In this document: positions 5,422 through 11,678 of the stretch, piece by piece | Layout of the letters: each line of letters opens with the position of its first letter | Numbering within the stretch: position 1 is the first letter of the stretch | From: JACPIN01 sp964367085 | GTDB lineage: Archaea; Nanobdellota; Nanobdellia; SCGC-AAA011-G17; ARS1403 | Assembly: GCA_964367085.1 (NCBI GenBank) | Contig: CAYIWL010000023.1 | Coordinates: 1-11,733, forward strand | DNA: 11,733 nt | Direction of reading: 5' to 3' | Program-made: the position numbers and the translations under genes | Notes under the pieces: model-generated | Seen by the model: only the letters and a program-made list of their open reading frames with translations | Database searches by the model: none | Told to the model about the DNA's origin: nothing

Positions 5422-6338
5422 TGCCAATCCAATTTCTTTCACCTAACCCAGAACAAAAAGAGGCTCTTGATGAGCTGGAAAAACTGATTAGCGTTCTTGA
5501 GATAAGACCTAATAAAAAGCTAAAAAGGAATGTTAGATTTGTCAAGGGATTTACGAAAGCTTTGCTGGTTGCTGGAAGAAATTATTCTAATACAACAAGA
5601 ATTAAAATTCCAAGAGTTGAAATAAAGCATATTGAGTCTGCAGAAAAGCATGAAGAGCCAAAAATTCAAGTTTCTAAAAATCCTAGTGTTATTGATATTC
5701 CCTCTATGCCTCCGCCACCCCCTCCTGCTCCGATATCGACGAAGATTGCAGAAACGCAGGCGATTAACATAAAGGGCGGTGGAAAAAGCTTTGATGACTT
5801 CGTGCAAAAAGTTTCCAAAGAAAATGGAATGCTGAGATTTAATATCATCGAGCCCGAGATGGAACCCATTGACTGGAAAATCCTTAATTATGTAAAAGCA
5901 AATTTAAAGCAGCAGATTATCAAAGATCCTGCTGTGCTTGAGAGAGAAAGTTTTCTGATTGACGAAATTAAAAAAGCCTGCCAGATGCTCAAAATAAAAT
6001 ATTCTGACAGCTACCTGAGAAAGATAAAATACTATCTTGTGAAGTACATAAAAGGATTTGGAAAAATAGAGCCACTGCTTAAAGATTCAGATATTTCTGA
6101 AATTATCTGCTATTCATATAATGACATAAAAGTCAGATACAAAAATGAGATGATCCCGACGAATATCCAGTTTGATACAAACGAGGAGCTGGATAACTTT
6201 ATTCTTAATTTGGCTGAGAAATCCAACAAAACTGTTTCCGAAACAAACCCTGAATTGAAAACTGTCTTTCAGAACTTAAGGATCTCGGCGTTTTACAATC
6301 CGATAATGGGCTCGAGATTCACTATAACAAAACAATAA
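5421..6338 (+). CDS. Stand-alone N-terminal domain of a type II/IV secretion (FlaI/TadA/GspE-like) ATPase, no ATPase core
   Basis: A 305-residue protein. Residues 1-60 are helical and basic. Residues about 61-140 look disordered and include the proline run PPPPPPAP (97-104). Residues about 148-305 match the N-terminal domain of archaeal secretion/archaellum/pilus ATPases: the family's GYGKIDPLLRD, then TNIxFDTEEELD and a final GSTFTIRK strand, appear here as GFGKIEPLLKD (212-222), TNIQFDTNEELDNF (247-260) and GSRFTITK (297-304). The reading frame then ends, just where the linker to the Walker A ATPase domain would begin. No P-loop, Walker B or ATPase remnant follows in any frame before the next gene. 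It may therefore act as an adaptor or regulator of a separate secretion ATPase or its platform. It is translationally coupled (TAATG) to the coiled-coil gene upstream. Confidence 0.82.
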   Translation: MPIQFLSPNPEQKEALDELEKLISVLEIRPNKKLKRNVRFVKGFTKALLVAGRNYSNTTRIKIPRVEIKHIESAEKHEEPKIQVSKNPSVIDIPSMPPPPPPAPISTKIAETQAINIKGGGKSFDDFVQKVSKENGMLRFNIIEPEMEPIDWKILNYVKANLKQQIIKDPAVLERESFLIDEIKKACQMLKIKYSDSYLRKIKYYLVKYIKGFGKIEPLLKDSDISEIICYSYNDIKVRYKNEMIPTNIQFDTNEELDNFILNLAEKSNKTVSETNPELKTVFQNLRISAFYNPIMGSRFTITKQ

Positions 6339-6354
6339 TTGCTTCACAACAAAG

Positions 6355-6362
6355 TTTATAAA
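6355..6362 (+). promoter_or_regulatory. TATA box of the single-TM protein gene
   Basis: TTTATAAA is centred about 27 bp before the ATG at 6385, giving a leaderless transcript. It indicates this gene can be expressed separately from the ATPase-N-domain gene 46 nt upstream. Confidence 0.6.
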
Positions 6363-6384
6363 ATCATTATCAGGAAAAATATTT

Positions 6385-6612
6385 ATGGTATTAACTAAGG
6401 ATGAGGACAGCCTTGTCTGGAAAGATAAAACCGGAACGTACAAATTAGGATATTCTCAAAAGCTGATGCGCGAGCAGGTGAGATGGCAGAAGATTAATTT
6501 TGCAGGGAAATGTGCGCTGATAGCAACTTTGCTTATTCTGATAGTTATAATCCTTTATGTATTATACCAGCTTGACAGGATAAACTTCTTCACAGGAATA
6601 CTTTACAGATAA
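6385..6612 (+). CDS. Small single-pass membrane protein
   Basis: A 75-residue protein of unknown function. The N-terminal half (1-38) is charged and probably cytosolic (VWKDKTGTYKLGYSQKLMRE, then QVRWQK). Residues about 41-62 form one clear transmembrane helix (GKCALIATLLILIVIILYVL), followed by a short aromatic tail LDRINFFTGILYR. There is no signal-peptidase site. It follows the ATPase-N-domain gene on the same strand, 46 nt away, and has its own TATA box, so it could be a membrane anchor for that unit. The guess rests on position only. Confidence 0.72.
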   Translation: MVLTKDEDSLVWKDKTGTYKLGYSQKLMREQVRWQKINFAGKCALIATLLILIVIILYVLYQLDRINFFTGILYR

Positions 6613-6614
6613 GT

Positions 6615-6622
6615 TTTTAAAA
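6615..6622 (+). promoter_or_regulatory. TATA box of the 66-residue small gene
   Basis: TTTTAAAA is centred about 28 bp before the ATG at 6647, the same spacing as the other leaderless genes here. This is the main reason for accepting that short gene. Confidence 0.5.
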
Positions 6623-6646
6623 CATTTAGGAATAAAGTTAAGCACA

Positions 6647-6847
6647 ATGAACACTGAAACTAAACGCCCGTTTCCGTATCTTCCAACTTTGCGAAGAGCA
6701 TTAGAAGGGGGGAATGGATTGGAGAATAAAACTGATTCTATCCAGCAAGCTGGACCCGATAGTCCTAAAGAACAAAAAGAAAAATTATCAGAAAGCCATG
6801 AGCCTTGCTATTCTTCTGTAAAAAAGAGTTTAGATTATAATATATGA
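6647..6847 (+). CDS. Small disordered hypothetical protein
   Basis: A 66-residue polar protein, rich in Lys, Ser, Pro and Glu, with no predicted membrane segment and no recognisable motif. It begins MNTETKRPFPYLPTLRRALE and contains one cysteine (C54). It probably lacks a stable fold. Support for it being real is positional: a TATA box at leaderless spacing, the same strand as the preceding gene, and 34 nt from its stop. It ends 7 nt before the tail of the kae1 gene on the other strand. It could be a spurious reading frame. Confidence 0.5.
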   Translation: MNTETKRPFPYLPTLRRALEGGNGLENKTDSIQQAGPDSPKEQKEKLSESHEPCYSSVKKSLDYNI

Positions 6848-6854
6848 TCAAAAG

Positions 6855-7820
6855 CTAGTCGTCTATCCTCCATCTCGAATTAATATCTAATTTGCTAATC
6901 TCTAAATCATCGTAAATTTTTTTGTTTTTCCTGTATTCTAAAATTCCTGTCCAGGCTATCATTGCTGCCTGATCGCCGCTCCACTTCATCGGGACAACTT
7001 CAAATTTCGCATTTCTTTCTTTGCACATTATACTTAGCATTTCAATCAATCTTTTATTTGCTGCAACTCCTCCGATCAATAATAATTCATTTTTATCTGT
7101 ATGTGCAAGTGCTCTTTCACTTACTTCAGTTAGCATCGAAAACATTGTTTCCTGTAAGCTGAAACACAAATCTTCTTTTTTTACTCCTTTTTTATATAGC
7201 TGGATTGCTTTCGTTATAATTCCTGAGTATTCAACATCCATTCCTTTCACAACATAAGGCAATTCTACATAGTTTCCATTTTTTGCAAGCTCCTCTATTT
7301 TTGGGCCTGCTGGAAACCCCAATCCAATCTCTCTTCCGAATTTATCAAACGCATTCCCTATACCGATGCTCAGGCATTCTCCAAAAATTCGGTATTTATT
7401 TCCTTCAAAAGCAATTATTTGAGTGTTAGCTCCTGTAGCGAGGATGAAAACAGGATCTTTTACTTTACACATTAATTTTCCGATTTCTAAATGCGATATT
7501 AAGTGATTGACCCCAACCAATGGGATATTATATTTCTCTGAGAGCTCTCTTGCAGCATGCAATCCGACATACAAACTTAGAGGCATACCCGGACCTTGAG
7601 AGAAAGCGACTAAATCAAATTTTTTTATTTTTGAATTCTTAATTGCCTCTTCTAATATTTTATCTTTAACTTTCTTAAGAAAAGAAGCGCATTCATTTGG
7701 GATAATTCCTTTCTCAGGATTTTTATACATCTCCCTGGCTTCGCTTAAAATCTCTCCTTTATCATTTACAACAGCACAAGAAAATGTGTGTGCGGTGCTC
7801 TCAATTCCTATGCAGTTCAT
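6855..7820 (-). CDS. kae1: Kae1-type tRNA N6-adenosine threonylcarbamoyltransferase (KEOPS subunit), divergent
   Basis: Catalytic subunit of KEOPS, which transfers the threonylcarbamoyl group to A37 of ANN-decoding tRNAs in the cytosol. The 321 residues align along their length with archaeal Kae1: GIESTAHTF (5-13), VAFSQGPGMPLSLYVGLHAA (71-90), VNHLISHLEIGK (104-115) with metal ligands H106 and H110, the TGANTQ loop (129-134), IGIGNAFDKFGREIGLGFP (152-170), LIGGVAANKRL (248-258) and SGDQAAMIAWTG (281-292) with D283. Two usual features differ: the GIHPREAAEHH stretch reads GIIPNECASFL (38-48), without the histidines, and the tyrosine metal ligand is L127. Bud32 is not fused and is not in the window. 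A TATA-like box at 7842-7849 suggests its own promoter, although it follows the PAC2-family gene by only 30 nt. Confidence 0.92.
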   Translation of the reverse strand: MNCIGIESTAHTFSCAVVNDKGEILSEAREMYKNPEKGIIPNECASFLKKVKDKILEEAIKNSKIKKFDLVAFSQGPGMPLSLYVGLHAARELSEKYNIPLVGVNHLISHLEIGKLMCKVKDPVFILATGANTQIIAFEGNKYRIFGECLSIGIGNAFDKFGREIGLGFPAGPKIEELAKNGNYVELPYVVKGMDVEYSGIITKAIQLYKKGVKKEDLCFSLQETMFSMLTEVSERALAHTDKNELLLIGGVAANKRLIEMLSIMCKERNAKFEVVPMKWSGDQAAMIAWTGILEYRKNKKIYDDLEISKLDINSRWRIDD

Positions 7821-7841
7821 AAAACCAAGAAAGAAAAATTA

Positions 7842-7849
7842 TTTTTAAA
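7842..7849 (-). promoter_or_regulatory. TATA-like box of kae1
   Basis: On the minus strand this reads TTTAAAAA, centred about 26 bp before the kae1 ATG. It lies in the 30-nt gap after the PAC2-family stop codon. Confidence 0.45.
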
Positions 7850-7850
7850 T

Positions 7851-8570
7851 TTATCCTATATACTCCAAATCAGGATCCCTTCCTTGAGCAGCAGGAGCAG
7901 TTGCTTGCTGTTCTTTAACTTTCTCCATCATCTCTTTAAGCATGCCTTCAAAGTTCTTAGCTGCTTTCATCAGTGGCTTGAAATCTATATCTAAATCCCA
8001 GTACTTGTCAAGAACTTGAATTGCTCTTGCAGCAGCCTCACTGTCGGGGAATTTGCTTGGACTTTCGGCAAGAATAGCAGAAACAGGAATTTTTTCTAAC
8101 CTTAACATCACTGTTGCAGTCACACCCATCATTACTCCCTCTTTGAGCATTGGCAATCCTAATCTCTCAGCATTTTTTGGATTATTATCAGAATACATAT
8201 AAGTCTTTAACTCGCCTTTTGTTTTATTACTTGGCAAGCCTTCTAAGATGATAACTTCTTTAGCATTTAAAATTCTGGCAAGCTCTTCGATAATCTCGCT
8301 TATTTTCCATTCACTGCCTGCTAAATCTGAAAGCGTTTGCAAAATTACAAGATTGTATTTTTTATTATAGAACAAATCTAATGGGCCGATCAGGCTGTTT
8401 TTGTGGATAGCTGCTAAAGGCAGTAACTTATTAGATTCAATCTCGCCTATTTTTTTTACATCCAGGTGCTCAATCAGAAACTTTGTAGCGATAGTGCCAA
8501 CCAATCCAAACCCGGGAAAACCTAGAATCAATCTGACGTTTTGCGGTTTTTCATTCAGGCGGATTTTCAT
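7851..8570 (-). CDS. PAC2-family protein (proteasome assembly chaperone-like)
   Basis: PAC2-family proteins in archaea include the PbaA/PbaB proteasome-assembly chaperone homologues. The 239-residue product shows the family's nucleoside-phosphorylase-like fold signatures: RLILGFPGFGLVGTIATKFL (13-32), an acidic mid-section with AKEVIILEGLPSN (103-115), GVMMGVTATVML (144-155) and AILAESPSKFPDSEAAARAI (165-184). A charged helix then leads to a tail ending EYIG. The C-terminal Tyr is one position off the HbYX motif that proteasome-docking proteins use, so direct docking is uncertain. It sits between a Ygr210/YchF-like GTPase gene and kae1, all on the minus strand. The TATA box at 8593-8600 gives leaderless spacing and supports the start. 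The precise substrate is unknown. Confidence 0.88.
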   Translation of the reverse strand: MKIRLNEKPQNVRLILGFPGFGLVGTIATKFLIEHLDVKKIGEIESNKLLPLAAIHKNSLIGPLDLFYNKKYNLVILQTLSDLAGSEWKISEIIEELARILNAKEVIILEGLPSNKTKGELKTYMYSDNNPKNAERLGLPMLKEGVMMGVTATVMLRLEKIPVSAILAESPSKFPDSEAAARAIQVLDKYWDLDIDFKPLMKAAKNFEGMLKEMMEKVKEQQATAPAAQGRDPDLEYIG

Positions 8571-8592
8571 AAACGTAAAAATAAGCTTAGAA

Positions 8593-8600
8593 TATATAAA
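8593..8600 (-). promoter_or_regulatory. TATA box of the PAC2-family gene
   Basis: TTTATATA on the minus strand is centred about 26 bp before the ATG at 8570. It occupies the short gap after the GTPase gene, so the PAC2-family gene is probably transcribed from its own promoter. Confidence 0.6.
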
Positions 8601-8605
8601 ACTTG

Positions 8606-9796
8606 TTATTTCCTTGAAACTATTTCGATTATATCTCTGTTTTTTAACTTATACTCTTTTCCTATCGGCCTTTTATCCCTAACATTAATTGCTTTTATAA
8701 AATTGTCACCCAAATCTTTATGCAACTTGTATGCGAAGTCGAGAGCAGTGCTGTCTTTTTTTAGCAAGAAGCAATCAGGAATTATTCTTCCTTGCGAGTC
8801 TTTTAAGTTGTTAACTCCTCCTGGAAAAACTGCAATGTATTTTAATTTTTCAAAAATAATTTTGTTCAAAACATCCTGAACTCCCGTAGTATGATTTTCT
8901 TCAAGGAATTCTTCGATGAAACCTAGAGCCCTTTTTTTATCCAAGCTTAATTTATTTTCGCTTTCCTTTGCAATTGCGAAAGAATCTTCTCCAGGAATAT
9001 AATTTATCAGATTATGCTTAGCAGCCTCTCTCAATGCCAACTCTACCTCTGCACTGCATCCAATCATTTCATATTTTTCCTTCAGCCTTTCAAAATTAAA
9101 CCTTGCTCCTTCGACGTCGATTTTGTTTGCTACGATGATGATTGGCTTGCTTCTCTTTCTTAATTCCCTTGCTAAATTCAACAGCTCTTCATTGCTCCAT
9201 GTTGCCGGGTTGTGAGATAAGTTCAAACCTTTTATTGACTCCTGAGCCATTTCCTCATCGACCCTCAATCCGCTTAACTGCTTTGCCAATTCTTTCTTTA
9301 CGTCGAGATTCGCCTGGATAATTGTCCTTGAAAATTTTTCCCAGCCTTTTTTTAAAATCCTCAGATACCACTGATCGAGCTCACTTTCCAGAAATTTGAT
9401 ATCTTTTTCAGGATCATGGCTTAGCTTGTCAACTTGGTTTCCATTCTCGTCTGTACTTCCAGAAACGTCAATGATATGGATTAATGCATCTGCCTCGTTT
9501 AATGAATCCAAAAATTGATTCCCCATTCCCTTTCCTTCGCTTGCACCAGGAACTAATCCTGGAACATCCATTATTTTTATCGGAACAAACCTGTTAGAGT
9601 TTATACAAAAACCATAACGAGGATTGCATTTAACTTTGAATTCTTTATCAACGCAGTCTACTTTTACATAGGCTTCTCCTTCAGTTGCTTTTAAAGTTGT
9701 AAACGGGCGAGCACTTATTTCTACTTCAGCTAAAGTAGCTGCTTTAAAAAAAGTACTTTTTCCCTTACTTGGTCCTCCAACCAATCCTATTAGCAT
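8606..9796 (-). CDS. OBG-family GTPase, archaeal Ygr210/YchF-like, with TGS domain
   Basis: A translation-associated P-loop NTPase of the OBG/YchF group, cytosolic and ribosome-linked. The 396 residues contain G1 GPSKGKST (8-15), the switch region PFTTLKATEG (31-40), G3 DVPGLVPGASEGKGMGNQFL (77-96), the family-typical HIIDVSGSTDENGN (107-120), G4 NKID (224-227), G5-like CSAE (247-250) and a C-terminal TGS domain (about 318-395, starting KLKYIAVFPGGVNN). NKxD at G4 fits GTP specificity, unlike the NxxE of bacterial YchF and human OLA1 that bind ATP. The P-loop reads GGPSKGKS where most relatives have GKPNVGKS. The promoter element at 9821-9828 sits 28 bp before the start and is shared with the divergent LAGLIDADG gene. 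Confidence 0.93.
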   Translation of the reverse strand: MLIGLVGGPSKGKSTFFKAATLAEVEISARPFTTLKATEGEAYVKVDCVDKEFKVKCNPRYGFCINSNRFVPIKIMDVPGLVPGASEGKGMGNQFLDSLNEADALIHIIDVSGSTDENGNQVDKLSHDPEKDIKFLESELDQWYLRILKKGWEKFSRTIIQANLDVKKELAKQLSGLRVDEEMAQESIKGLNLSHNPATWSNEELLNLARELRKRSKPIIIVANKIDVEGARFNFERLKEKYEMIGCSAEVELALREAAKHNLINYIPGEDSFAIAKESENKLSLDKKRALGFIEEFLEENHTTGVQDVLNKIIFEKLKYIAVFPGGVNNLKDSQGRIIPDCFLLKKDSTALDFAYKLHKDLGDNFIKAINVRDKRPIGKEYKLKNRDIIEIVSRK

Positions 9797-9820
9797 TTTC
9801 GGTAAACCCTTTTAGTAAAG

Positions 9821-9828
9821 TATTTAAA
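9821..9828. promoter_or_regulatory. Shared bidirectional TATA box (GTPase gene and LAGLIDADG gene)
   Basis: TATTTAAA reads TTTAAATA on the other strand. Its centre is about 28 bp from the GTPase ATG (9796, minus) and about 26 bp from the LAGLIDADG gene ATG (9851, plus), so one box can serve both leaderless genes. It overlaps a dyad AGTAT-CA-ATACT (9828-9839), and TATTTAAAGT recurs exactly at 9839-9848. Confidence 0.55.
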
Positions 9829-9850
9829 GTATCAATACTATTTAAAGTTT

Positions 9851-11236
9851 ATGGAAAAAATTTCAATAGGAAGATTTCCCTTGGAAACAACAATTAAGAT
9901 AAAAGAAGAGTTTTTATTAGATTGTACAAAAAGATTAAGATTAGAAAGAATAACACTGAGGAAGTTATTTAATTTATTACAAACTAACAATAAAATTGTT
10001 TTTGAATCATTTAAAGATAATCTTGAGCCTTCTTATAAAAATTATAGAAGGTTGGATATATTACTAAAATTATGTGAATACTTAAAAGTTGATTTAAAAA
10101 ACTTAGAAAAGAATATAACATCTTATAGAACTAAAAAAAGTAGAATTGAAATTCATAACCCGCGTATTCCAGTTATTGTGTCTCCCATATTTCATATGTT
10201 GATCGCTCACCTAATGGGAGATGGAGGTTATATTAGATTTAAGGACAGGAATTCTATATATAGTGGATACAGACAATTTAATCAAAAACTGAAATTGTCC
10301 TTCTTAGATAAAGCACAATACGTTTTTGGAGATATTAAATTTCCAAATGATTACTTTAAAGAGGAGGGGAATACCAGGATTTATCTTCCGTCGATTCCAT
10401 CTTTGATATTACTTAATTATATGGGAGGGTCTACAAATAATTTTCTATCAAAAGTGGCAAGATTATCTAAATTATCCACTTGCTCAAAAGAAGATTTGAT
10501 AGCAATATTGACCGCGTTCATTATTGATGAAGGGAGTGTTGATTCGGGACAGATTCAGATAAGATTGATTAACAAACCACTTATAATGGATATAACAAGG
10601 TTGTGTGAAAAATTAGGTTATAAATATACTATAAGTAAAAAAAGCCCTAATGGAATGTATGGCCTTTATATATTAAATGAGGGATTAAAGAAATATTGGC
10701 TTGATTATTGTGATTTAAAAAATAAATATCCTTTCTTAACACTTGATTATAAAGAAACTGCTATTGAAAATTTTATAAAAAGAAAAGAAAAATTTTGGAG
10801 AAATCAAGGGACAAATGTAACCAAAAATCAAATTATAAAACTCCTTATGGATAATTCGTTAACGGTAAAGGACATATCTTATCTACTACAACTTTCTAGA
10901 CAAGGAACAAAATATCACTTAGATTTCCTTAGGAGAAAAATGATTATTGAACGCTTAAAGAATAGAAGGGGATTTAAATACAAATTGATTAATAACATTT
11001 TACTGTCTGAAAAAAGAAAAGGGATAAGTAGACAACCAGGATACAGTAAAAATAAAATAGTAAAAATACTAAAAAATAAAACTCTAAGTACGAAGGAGAT
11101 ATCCAAATTAATCAATGTAGAGGTTAATACTACACGGCATTTTCTCTACAGATTAGAAAAAGAAAAGAAAATAAAAAGGGGCGGGAAAGCAAATGTAGAT
11201 GCAAAGCATTATGAAATATTATGGAAATTAAACTAG
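9851..11236 (+). CDS. Free-standing LAGLIDADG-domain protein with N-terminal and two C-terminal HTH domains
   Basis: A 461-residue protein with two LAGLIDADG motifs: LIAHLMGDG (117-125, acid D124) and LTAFIIDEG (220-228, acid E227). Both acids are present, as in active two-motif homing endonucleases; I-DmoI also uses D and E. Residues about 28-90 look like a helix-rich HTH region (LRLERITLRKLFNLL, then RRLDILLKLCEYLKVDLKNL). After the nuclease-like core (about 105-310) come two winged-helix units: about 324-380 (NQIIKLLMDNSLTVKDISYL, then RRGFKYKLI) and about 400-446 (NKIVKILKNKTLSTKEISKL). It is not inside another gene or an intein. This could be a homing endonuclease with extra DNA-targeting domains, or a regulator that reuses the fold, as WhiA does. 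Its codon use is more AT-rich than that of the GTPase gene. TATA spacing supports the start. Confidence 0.85.
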   Translation: MEKISIGRFPLETTIKIKEEFLLDCTKRLRLERITLRKLFNLLQTNNKIVFESFKDNLEPSYKNYRRLDILLKLCEYLKVDLKNLEKNITSYRTKKSRIEIHNPRIPVIVSPIFHMLIAHLMGDGGYIRFKDRNSIYSGYRQFNQKLKLSFLDKAQYVFGDIKFPNDYFKEEGNTRIYLPSIPSLILLNYMGGSTNNFLSKVARLSKLSTCSKEDLIAILTAFIIDEGSVDSGQIQIRLINKPLIMDITRLCEKLGYKYTISKKSPNGMYGLYILNEGLKKYWLDYCDLKNKYPFLTLDYKETAIENFIKRKEKFWRNQGTNVTKNQIIKLLMDNSLTVKDISYLLQLSRQGTKYHLDFLRRKMIIERLKNRRGFKYKLINNILLSEKRKGISRQPGYSKNKIVKILKNKTLSTKEISKLINVEVNTTRHFLYRLEKEKKIKRGGKANVDAKHYEILWKLN

Positions 11237-11241
11237 TGATA

Positions 11242-11249
11242 TTTTTAAA
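11242..11249 (+). promoter_or_regulatory. TATA box of the small membrane protein gene
   Basis: TTTTTAAA is centred about 26 bp before the ATG at 11272. A second TTTTAAA at 11254-11260 is too close to the start to serve. Confidence 0.5.
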
Positions 11250-11271
11250 CAGCTTTTAAACCTAACTATCC

Positions 11272-11637
11272 ATGAAAAAACAAGAAATTCCAAAAGAAGC
11301 AGGAAGATTGAAATGGTTGTGCAATGAGGCTTATTTTGCAGTAAGATATAACCTTCCTTTTGCGATCAATCATAAAGTTCTTGCATTTGGATTGGGAGTA
11401 CTATCGGGATATGCCGCTGCTTCTGCCGGAGAATATGCAGCTAATAAACTTGATTTGCCTTTAGAGAAAATAGCTTCTCACAGCCTAGCAGCGACTGTAA
11501 GTGCTCCCTTAATAGCTTACGTGATTGCTCCAAAAAACTTTAGAGATTTTGTAAGGGATAGTCCAACTTATTCTTCAGGTAGCTTAGGAGTTATGACCGG
11601 GGCTTCTGTTAAAGCGTTGGATGTTTTACTGTTTTAA
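11272..11637 (+). CDS. Small multi-pass membrane protein, unknown function
   Basis: A 121-residue protein I do not recognise. After a charged N-terminus (MKKQEIPKEAGRLKWLCNEA) there are hydrophobic small-residue-rich segments at about 35-57 (VLAFGLGVLSGYAAASAGEY), 69-87 (SLAATVSAPLIAYVIAP) and 102-121 (SGSLGVMTGASVKALDVLLF). This suggests two or three membrane passes rich in Gly/Ala packing. There is no signal peptidase site and no catalytic motif. It starts 35 nt after the LAGLIDADG gene, has its own leaderless-spaced TATA box, and precedes a tRNA gene. Confidence 0.7.
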   Translation: MKKQEIPKEAGRLKWLCNEAYFAVRYNLPFAINHKVLAFGLGVLSGYAAASAGEYAANKLDLPLEKIASHSLAATVSAPLIAYVIAPKNFRDFVRDSPTYSSGSLGVMTGASVKALDVLLF

Positions 11638-11646
11638 TCCAAAACC

Positions 11647-11653
11647 TTTAAAA
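11647..11653 (+). promoter_or_regulatory. TATA box of the tRNA gene
   Basis: TTTAAAA is centred about 29 bp before the first base of the tRNA, so transcription would begin within a couple of nucleotides of the mature 5' end. Confidence 0.5.
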
Positions 11654-11678
11654 GAAATGTAGTTCTGAAATTCTTTAT

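Noticed and set aside
5766..5796. GGGKSF in the ATPase-N-domain protein (residues 119-124) as a Walker A motif
   Set aside because: It lacks the GxxxxGK[ST] spacing and lies in the disordered linker before the N-domain, so it is not a P-loop.
5666..5869. Minus-strand frame with a poly-Gly run
   Set aside because: It is the complement of the proline run in the ATPase-N-domain protein and has no start signals.
6339..6384. A frameshift that would restore the missing secretion ATPase core after 6338
   Set aside because: Only 46 nt separate the stop from the next gene, which encodes an unrelated TM protein with its own TATA box; no Walker motifs appear in any frame nearby.
9851..11236. The LAGLIDADG gene as an intein or intron endonuclease within a host gene
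   Set aside because: It has its own start, stop and promoter, lies between complete genes, and shows no splice-junction residues or split exons around it.
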